This document shows, one piece after another, positions 59,339 through 64,000 of a stretch of DNA of 64,000 nucleotides. The notes beneath the pieces are model-generated. The model was not told the origin of the DNA, searched no databases, and saw only the letters and a list, made by a program, of their open reading frames with translations. Source of the DNA: Parabacteroides gordonii MS-1 = DSM 23371 (lineage in GTDB: Bacteria; Bacteroidota; Bacteroidia; Bacteroidales; Tannerellaceae); contig NZ_KQ033922.1 in assembly GCF_000969825.1 (NCBI RefSeq), positions 1 to 64,000 on the forward strand, written 5' to 3'. Position 1 is the stretch's first letter; every line of letters starts with the position of its first letter. The translations under genes were made by a program, and so were the position numbers.

Positions 59339-60361
59339 TTACCAATAGTAACTTTCTGTTGGATTATTAGGTGAGCGTTTAAGTGTGAAGTTAAGCAGAT
59401 AGTCCCATTTTGGAGTAAAGTTTTGTTTCTTCATTATAGATATAATGGAACGTATGTAGTTCATATCATTTTTCTTGTCATCATTTTTGAAAAAGTCCAA
59501 TATATCAAGGTATTCAAGAATGAACTCACATTGCTGATTTGTGATTGTACCTGCTTTGGTTGAGGCTATACTGGAATGTTGCAGTATATTGAATGTGCCC
59601 ATCGTCATAATGTTGAAAGCAGGATCATCAAACTTTCTACCAGACTTTTTACCATAGGTGAATTTAAGTTCATTTTGTGCTTCTTCCAGATCATTTACTC
59701 CTAGGTATATATCTAGATAGTCCTCTAGCAGGATTGTGAACCATGCTTCCGAATTGGGTATTGTAACAGAGCCATTGGGACTTTTGATTTGCAGATTGGT
59801 TAATTTACTTGTTTTTAGAAATTCATACAATTGTAGCATTTCAGGACGCACGTATTTGGCATAGGCTAACGAACCATAGCTGTTTTCAATATCGTCAGAA
59901 TGTACGAAACGATTATGTTTATATTTATCATAAATAGCAGCCATCCATAAAAGTACATACATTACATCATCGTTAATGTCCTGCATTAAACCGAAATTAT
60001 CAGCAAGTGTTAGTATATTGTCTACTAGCTTATCATTGGAAACGGATATGTATAATGTAGAATTGGAATCAAATATGACAGCTTGATGGTTTATAAATTC
60101 ATCTTTCTCTTTGGGAGTATATCGTTCAACATCAAATGCTGTCGCTCCAATAGGTTCATGCATCAGGGAGCTTTCTATTTTATATGGTGATAAGTCTTTA
60201 CCATCTGTGAAATCATCCAGTTTATATTTATGTGCTTGATGTAATGCATCTACTTCATGGCGCAACATATATCGGTTGAAACCATAGTATTTTATCATTA
60301 ACGGTTCAACTCGTCTAAAGTCTGGTAGAATTATTGGAATGAGTGTTGTATTAGTAGCCAT
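59339..60361 (-). CDS. Hypothetical 340-aa element protein
   Basis: A soluble protein with no recognised domain. Notable stretches are IIPIILPDFRRVEPLMIKYY-like at the N-terminus, FDVERYTPKEKDEFINHQAV, and DDVMYVLLWMAAIYDKYKHN. The fold looks mixed alpha/beta, then helical. It lies between the integrase and the DGQHR gene on the same strand, in the place where mobile elements often keep excision or replication-initiation proteins, but I cannot assign it. Confidence 0.6.
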   Translation of the reverse strand: MATNTTLIPIILPDFRRVEPLMIKYYGFNRYMLRHEVDALHQAHKYKLDDFTDGKDLSPYKIESSLMHEPIGATAFDVERYTPKEKDEFINHQAVIFDSNSTLYISVSNDKLVDNILTLADNFGLMQDINDDVMYVLLWMAAIYDKYKHNRFVHSDDIENSYGSLAYAKYVRPEMLQLYEFLKTSKLTNLQIKSPNGSVTIPNSEAWFTILLEDYLDIYLGVNDLEEAQNELKFTYGKKSGRKFDDPAFNIMTMGTFNILQHSSIASTKAGTITNQQCEFILEYLDILDFFKNDDKKNDMNYIRSIISIMKKQNFTPKWDYLLNFTLKRSPNNPTESYYW

Positions 60362-60433
60362 TGTTATTCAGTTTATGTATGTAAAAGTAAAAAATAATCT
60401 CACTTGCATTGCTGCAAATGAGATTATTTTTAT

Positions 60434-61636
60434 TTAAAGTAGGTTCTTCATGGCATCATCCATCTGATCATTATCAAAGTCATCTAAGTAAATTTGAGTA
60501 GTGGCTAAGTCTGAGTGTCCTAATGCCTCACTTATTAAGGCTATGTTTACTCCTGACTTTTTTAAGACACTGGCAAATGAATGTCTGGCCACATAGGTTG
60601 TCAAATTTGTTTCAAGTCCAGCAATCTTACCTATTTTCTTCAAACATTTGTCCATCTTTCCTAGAACCTTATGTATTCTGTTTTCCTTTTGAGTCGCTGT
60701 TTTATGAACGTTTTTATCCAATATGGGAAAAAGGTAATTATCTCCACGTGAATATAGTTGGATAATTTCAGCTGCTTCTGTTTTAAGTTGGATATTGATT
60801 CGCTTTCCTGTTTTTTGCCTGATATAGTCTAACCTTTCGTTTATAATGTTTGATGGTTGTAAATTGGCAATATCAGTAAAATTTATTCCACCACATAAGT
60901 AACTAAATGTAAAAATATCCCTGCTGAATTTTATATATTCTCGCTCTTTGGATAAATCTAGCTCCATTATTTTAAGAATATCCGCTTTCGATATTGCTCT
61001 TTTCTTCGTTGAAACATCGAATTTGCTAGTTTTGAACTCATTAAATGGATAATAATTCTTGTTGACGCATTTGGCTTCGATAGCTTTATTGTAGGTGCTT
61101 CTTAAAGTTCTAAACATTAGACTAATAGTTGTCTCTTTATTCTTTTTAGAACGCAACCATTTTTCATATTGCTTGAGCCAATTGATATCTATATCGCTGA
61201 ATAGAATATTAAGCTTCCCTTTTGTAAATGCTATTAAAGAGTTGTAAGAACTTTTGTATACGTGCCTGTTCCCTCTTTTGTCTATACTTTCATAATAGGA
61301 AATAAGTTCTTCATAAAATTCTTTTACGGTCTGGACTTTAAAGGATTGTTTATTAAGAAGTGTCTCAGGTGTATAATCTTTCTGTTCAGAATTTAGTTCA
61401 ATGATTTGTTTCTGAACTTCTGTTTGCTTCTCTAATATGATCTTCTGTATATGTTCATAATTGGGACAAGCAGGTTTAAGTTTGTTTTTTGAGAAATCCC
61501 AATACTTGGGGTTGACTGATAGACCCAAGCTCTTGTATTTCCGCTTTCCGTCTTTGTTTATTTGCAACATCAATGGATTTTCACCATTAGATAATGTTTT
61601 AGATGTGTAGCAAACTACTGAAATTGAGGCATTCAT
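60434..61636 (-). CDS. int: Tyrosine integrase of the tRNA-Gly element
   Basis: 400 aa: Arm-DNA-binding domain (1-85; NPLMLQINKDGKRKYKSLGL), SAM-like core-binding domain (about 105-200), catalytic domain (about 215-400). The catalytic Tyr is in ATTQIYLDDF, His in EALGHSDL, Lys in RQKTGKRINI, and the second Arg in YVARHSFAS, where the usual His of HxxR is Tyr. At the first Arg position the sequence is YLCGGINFTDIANL, a Gly, so Arg I seems absent, as also described for the CTnDOT integrase. Its start is 8 bp from the end repeat 61644-61670, and it lies next to the intact tRNA-Gly. Confidence 0.88.
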   Translation of the reverse strand: MNASISVVCYTSKTLSNGENPLMLQINKDGKRKYKSLGLSVNPKYWDFSKNKLKPACPNYEHIQKIILEKQTEVQKQIIELNSEQKDYTPETLLNKQSFKVQTVKEFYEELISYYESIDKRGNRHVYKSSYNSLIAFTKGKLNILFSDIDINWLKQYEKWLRSKKNKETTISLMFRTLRSTYNKAIEAKCVNKNYYPFNEFKTSKFDVSTKKRAISKADILKIMELDLSKEREYIKFSRDIFTFSYLCGGINFTDIANLQPSNIINERLDYIRQKTGKRINIQLKTEAAEIIQLYSRGDNYLFPILDKNVHKTATQKENRIHKVLGKMDKCLKKIGKIAGLETNLTTYVARHSFASVLKKSGVNIALISEALGHSDLATTQIYLDDFDNDQMDDAMKNLL

Positions 61637-61643
61637 GATGTAA

Positions 61644-61670
61644 TTTCTGGTTTACATCTTGGTTTACATG
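61644..61670. repeat. Right 27-bp end repeat (integrase arm-site candidate)
   Basis: One mismatch to 52198-52224. It lies directly upstream of the integrase gene, so integrase binding could also repress its own promoter. Confidence 0.7.
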
Positions 61671-61710
61671 ACATGCTTAAAACCCTGTTAAAACCATAGT
61701 AAAAAAAAAA

Positions 61711-61745
61711 AATCAGGCAATCATCTTAAAGATAACTGTCTGATT
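61711..61745 (-). terminator. Terminator after the intact tRNA-Gly
   Basis: AATCAG and CTGATT at the base, with a long imperfect stem, followed on the minus strand by twelve T. It appears to have been brought in by the element, restoring a 3' end for the tRNA. Confidence 0.75.
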
Positions 61746-61751
61746 TTCAGG

Positions 61752-61824
61752 AGCGGTAAATGGGACTCGAACCCACGACCCTTAGCTTGGGAAGCTAATG
61801 CTCTACCAACTGAGCTACTACCGC
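61752..61824 (-). tRNA. trnG: tRNA-Gly (anticodon CCC), intact
   Basis: 73 nt. Acceptor GCGGTAG/TTACCGC, D-arm AGCTCAGTTGGTAGAGC, anticodon stem TTAGC/GCTAA with loop TTCCCAA (anticodon CCC), T-arm GTGGGTTCGAGTCCCAT. A -7 box TACTTTTG (61836-61843, minus) lies 12 nt upstream. By my reading its 5' part is chromosomal and the 3' part past the anticodon arm came from the element. Confidence 0.93.
61777..61804 (-). repeat. Attachment core, right copy (28 bp)
   Basis: Same 28 bp as 52078-52105; part of the intact tRNA-Gly. Confidence 0.75.
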
Positions 61825-61835
61825 GTTGGATGATG

Positions 61836-61843
61836 CAAAAGTA
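61836..61843 (-). promoter_or_regulatory. -7 box for tRNA-Gly
   Basis: TACTTTTG on the minus strand, 12 nt before the tRNA 5' end. No such box precedes the left copy. Confidence 0.55.
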
Positions 61844-61894
61844 TGTAAATCTTTTCTTTTTTAGTACCTTTGGCGCAAAAATATTTTATCAAAT

Positions 61895-62668
61895 ATGAAG
61901 AAAGAAAAGCTTACGCTGATTAAAGTCGGTGGAAAGATCGTGGAAGAAGAAGAAACTTTGCAAAGTTTGCTTCGTGATTTCTCTCAGATAGAAGGATTTA
62001 AAGCGCTGGTACACGGTGGCGGACGTTCGGCAACTAAATTGGCAAGCCAGTTGGGTATCGAAAGTAAAATGGTTAACGGACGCAGGGTGACAGATGCTGA
62101 AACACTGAAAGTGGTCACTATGGTGTATGGCGGCCTGGTTAATAAAAATATTGTAGCTGGTTTACAGGCTTTAAATGTGAACGCTTTAGGATTGACAGGC
62201 GCCGATATGAACCTGATGCGTTCCGATAAACGACCGGTAGCGGAAGTGGATTATGGTTTTGTCGGAGATGTAAAAGAGGTGAATGCCGATTTACTCGCAT
62301 CCCTTATCCATCAGGGTATTGTTCCGGTATTGGCTCCGCTTACGCATGATAAACAGGGGCATATGTTGAATACCAATGCAGATACGATTGCTGGAGAGGC
62401 GGCTAAAGCATTGGCTAAGCATTTCGATGTGACACTGGTCTTTTGTTTTGAGAAGAAAGGGGTATTGAGAGACGAAAACGACGATGAAAGCGTTATACCG
62501 GAGATAGATCGTATTGCTTTCAAACAATTGGTGGAGCAAGGTATTATACAAGGCGGAATGATTCCGAAACTCGAAAATTCGTTCCAGGCTATCGATGCGG
62601 GAGTGAAAGAAGTTATTATCACGCAAGCTTCAGAAATTCATTTAGGTAGAGGCACAAAAGTTTCTTAA
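61895..62668 (+). CDS. argB: Acetylglutamate kinase
   Basis: A 257-aa amino-acid kinase that phosphorylates N-acetylglutamate in arginine synthesis. Visible motifs: LTLIKVGGKIVEEEE (ATP phosphate-binding Lys and Gly), ALVHGGGRSATKLASQLG, NADTIAGEAAKAL and QGGMIPKLENSFQAID. Full length for the family. No other arg gene is adjacent in the window. In Bacteroidota the pathway may use succinylated intermediates (known from Bacteroides), so the true substrate could be N-succinylglutamate. Confidence 0.93.
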   Translation: MKKEKLTLIKVGGKIVEEEETLQSLLRDFSQIEGFKALVHGGGRSATKLASQLGIESKMVNGRRVTDAETLKVVTMVYGGLVNKNIVAGLQALNVNALGLTGADMNLMRSDKRPVAEVDYGFVGDVKEVNADLLASLIHQGIVPVLAPLTHDKQGHMLNTNADTIAGEAAKALAKHFDVTLVFCFEKKGVLRDENDDESVIPEIDRIAFKQLVEQGIIQGGMIPKLENSFQAIDAGVKEVIITQASEIHLGRGTKVS

Positions 62669-62674
62669 ATATAA

Positions 62675-62705
62675 AAAGAGGAAAGTCCTGAAGGCTTTCC
62701 TCTTT
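62675..62705. terminator. Bidirectional terminator between argB and the DUF1080 gene
   Basis: 11-bp arms AAAGAGGAAAG and complement with a 9-nt loop, A/T tracts on both sides, between convergent genes. Confidence 0.85.
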
Positions 62706-62712
62706 CTTTTTA

Positions 62713-63381
62713 TTATAAGCTTCTTACTTTTACATTGCGGAACCAGATCAGTGAATCGCCATGCTTTCCCTGTAGTCCGATATAACCTTTAGTCGGTAAT
62801 TCAGCAAAAGGTTTGGGTAACCAGCTGGGGATTTCGCTGCCATCCGGGTTTACTGTGCCCGAAGTCCATTTACTCATATCCATTTCAGTCACTTTTTTAC
62901 CATTGAGAATAACTGTGATATGTTGTCCGGCACATCTGATACGCATATGGTTCCATTCTCCGGGTTTCTTTACCACTTTATCCTGTTTGGCACCCAGGTG
63001 ACCATAGATAGCACCGCATTTTTCAAAAGGTTTGCCGTTTCCCCACTTTTCACAATGGTCGTCTGCTATCTGGATTTCCACCGAGTTAGGAATCCAGTCT
63101 TTTGTATCGGTACAATAAATAACAACGCCACTGTTTGTGCCTACGTCTGTTTTGAAATCCAGATCCAGTTCAAAGTTTTCATATTCGGTTTTAGTCCATA
63201 TCGACTCGTCCTGCACAGCGGCAAGTACACCATCCGTCATGCTCCAGATTTCCGGGTTGTAGCTGGCATCGGATAAGTTTGTGCCGAAAAGCGGTTGCCA
63301 TTTGTTCTTGTCGGCTGCAGAAACACTCAGGGTACTAATAATGCCCAGCAAAAGAATTGAGAAATAAAATAATCGTTTCAT
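62713..63381 (-). CDS. DUF1080 (3-keto-disaccharide hydrolase domain) secreted protein
   Basis: 222 aa with a Sec signal peptide (FYFSILLLGIISTLSVSA). The concanavalin-like DUF1080 fold is shown by KWQPLFGTNLSDASYNPEIW, FELDLDFKTDVGTNSGVVIY, EWNHMRIRCAGQHITVILNG and KGYIGLQGKHGDSLIWFRNV. Members include enzymes that hydrolyse 3-keto-glycosides made by Gfo/Idh-type oxidoreductases; this protein may pair functionally with an enzyme such as that at 16941-18590 (inference). Periplasmic or surface. Confidence 0.88.
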   Translation of the reverse strand: MKRLFYFSILLLGIISTLSVSAADKNKWQPLFGTNLSDASYNPEIWSMTDGVLAAVQDESIWTKTEYENFELDLDFKTDVGTNSGVVIYCTDTKDWIPNSVEIQIADDHCEKWGNGKPFEKCGAIYGHLGAKQDKVVKKPGEWNHMRIRCAGQHITVILNGKKVTEMDMSKWTSGTVNPDGSEIPSWLPKPFAELPTKGYIGLQGKHGDSLIWFRNVKVRSL

Positions 63382-63415
63382 GTTATTGGATTTTAAGATA
63401 AAATAATTAAAGATC

Positions 63416-63423
63416 CAAAGATA
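63416..63423 (-). promoter_or_regulatory. -7 box for the DUF1080 gene
   Basis: TATCTTTG on the minus strand, 34 nt before the ATG. Confidence 0.55.
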
Positions 63424-63717
63424 GATATTCTGTTTTAAACTAGAGATAAAATCCGGATAAATTCAATAATGCTTTTTGATTGATAGTAAAATGATGTTAT
63501 TTGTGTAAAAATCAATTGTTTTTATTGTTATTTTGTTTTATTTTATTATTTTTGTCTCATGGGGCTGGTAGTCTGTTCTAACTGAATTAAATGTAAGCAG
63601 GATATAATACAATAATATATATTGGTTGAAAATTATTAAGTTGAGTAGGGAAATTACAGGCATTATAATAACTAATTTGTAAGAATTTTATAGACATACC
63701 ACGCCTGTATATATAAT

Positions 63718-63746
63718 AAGGGATTGCTCGGGATGAGTGATCCCTT
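63718..63746 (+). terminator. Imperfect hairpin with T-rich tail
   Basis: 12-bp imperfect arms, loop GGGAT, then CTTCTTTC. It may end a short upstream transcript or be an attenuator for the ABC gene. Confidence 0.4.
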
Positions 63747-63789
63747 CTTCTTTCTAGTGGATATGTTTAAGTTTTATAAAGAAACTGTT

Positions 63790-63797
63790 TACCTTTG
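63790..63797 (+). promoter_or_regulatory. -7 box for the ABC ATPase gene
   Basis: TACCTTTG, 19 nt before the ATG at 63817. Confidence 0.55.
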
Positions 63798-63816
63798 GGC
63801 GTACAAATAAAAGAAG

Positions 63817-64000
63817 ATGAAAGGGAATAATATAATAGTTGATTTGTGTAACGTCGTTACCCGCTTGCCGGAGCTTCGTTTTGCAGAACCGTTTAACTGG
63901 TCGGTCAAAGAAGGGGAACAATGGGCTGTAGTCGGCCCTAACGGTTCAGGGAAAACCTTGATTGCTGATATGATGCAACGTAAGTTTGCATTGAAAGAAG
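63817..64000 (+). CDS. ABC transporter ATP-binding protein, N-terminal part (ModF-like)
   Basis: The first 61 codons, running off the window. It starts MKGNNIIVDLCNVVTRLPEL and has a Walker A with its approach, WAVVGPNGSGKTLIADMM. The start with a 'RFAEPFNWSVKEGEQW' type sheet resembles ModF/YlmA-like ATPases with two ATP-binding cassettes, but too little is visible to be sure. Promoter box at 63790-63797. Confidence 0.8.
   Translation, partial: MKGNNIIVDLCNVVTRLPELRFAEPFNWSVKEGEQWAVVGPNGSGKTLIADMMQRKFALKE

Larger units (their letters stand above)
52078..61804. mobile_element. Integrative element in tRNA-Gly, about 9.7 kb
   Basis: Bounded by 28-bp direct repeats within two tRNA-Gly copies; a tyrosine integrase lies next to the intact tRNA, and 27-bp repeats lie inside both ends (52198-52224, 61644-61670). 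The content is AT-rich beside the flanking chromosome, and nearly all genes are on the minus strand. No relaxase, coupling protein, secretion, capsid or portal genes are visible, so it must move with help (satellite-like or mobilised by another element) or be decaying. Confidence 0.75.
63382..63816. other. Intergenic region with two divergent promoters and a hairpin
   Basis: TATCTTTG (63416-63423, minus) serves the DUF1080 gene. A 12-bp imperfect hairpin AAGGGATTGCTC/GAGTGATCCCTT lies at 63718-63746 followed by a T-rich run. TACCTTTG (63790-63797, +) serves the ABC gene. Otherwise AT-rich with no gene seen. Confidence 0.5.

Overview
The window reads as chromosome of a gut Bacteroidales, most likely Parabacteroides or a close relative (inference). 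The reasons are the Bacteroidota -7 promoter box TAnnTTTG in front of many genes, a SusC/SusD locus run by an ECF sigma and a FecR anti-sigma, an RprY-like regulator, a trpB-E-G-D-C-F-A operon, and lipoproteins and tyrosine recombinases typical of the order. Few genes show a Shine-Dalgarno sequence.

Region 1 (1-8200) is the most unusual part. A tyrosine recombinase (6239-7345) heads a one-direction array of at least eleven small, AT-rich, mutually unrelated genes. Two are recognisable immunity proteins (Imm11/DUF1629 and PoNi/DUF1911) and many others are membrane or secreted proteins. Most junctions carry a short palindrome with one fixed architecture: outer stem, one extra base facing two, inner stem, 4-6 nt loop. 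This matches the recombinase-associated acquired interbacterial defence (rAID) clusters of gut Bacteroidales, and the sites look like integron cassette sites. A TetR gene and a perfect 22-bp palindrome sit in front of the recombinase. The array runs off the left edge.

Region 2 (8394-15166) is the tryptophan operon with a WWW leader peptide and an attenuator hairpin. Region 3 (15167-34053) is core chromosome: a methyltransferase, a DoxX/oxidoreductase pair, a damaged-looking HU gene, a steroid 5-alpha-reductase homologue, an atypical response regulator, a TetR-controlled tolC-adaptor-RND efflux operon with a PII-like gene, AraC and TetR regulators, membrane proteins and methionine aminopeptidase. 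Region 4 (34054-47645) has three 22-bp-spaced dyads, tRNA-Trp, a glutamine synthetase, and a sigma/anti-sigma-controlled SusC-SusD-FAD oxidoreductase-MFS-GH51 locus, probably for arabinose-containing glycans. Region 5 (47646-52052) holds small housekeeping and ion-transport genes.

Region 6 (52053-61824) is an integrative element of about 9.7 kb inserted in tRNA-Gly(CCC). It is bounded by a 28-bp direct repeat of the anticodon arm and carries matching 27-bp repeats inside both ends. It encodes two tyrosine recombinases, RadC, a DGQHR/ParB-like protein, a helicase-like protein with a degenerate Walker A, an unknown 340-aa protein, a small membrane protein, a lipoprotein and a structured RNA candidate, but no relaxase or secretion genes. 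The left tRNA copy has a 33-nt hairpin insertion in its D-loop. The window closes with argB, a DUF1080 protein and the start of an ABC ATPase.
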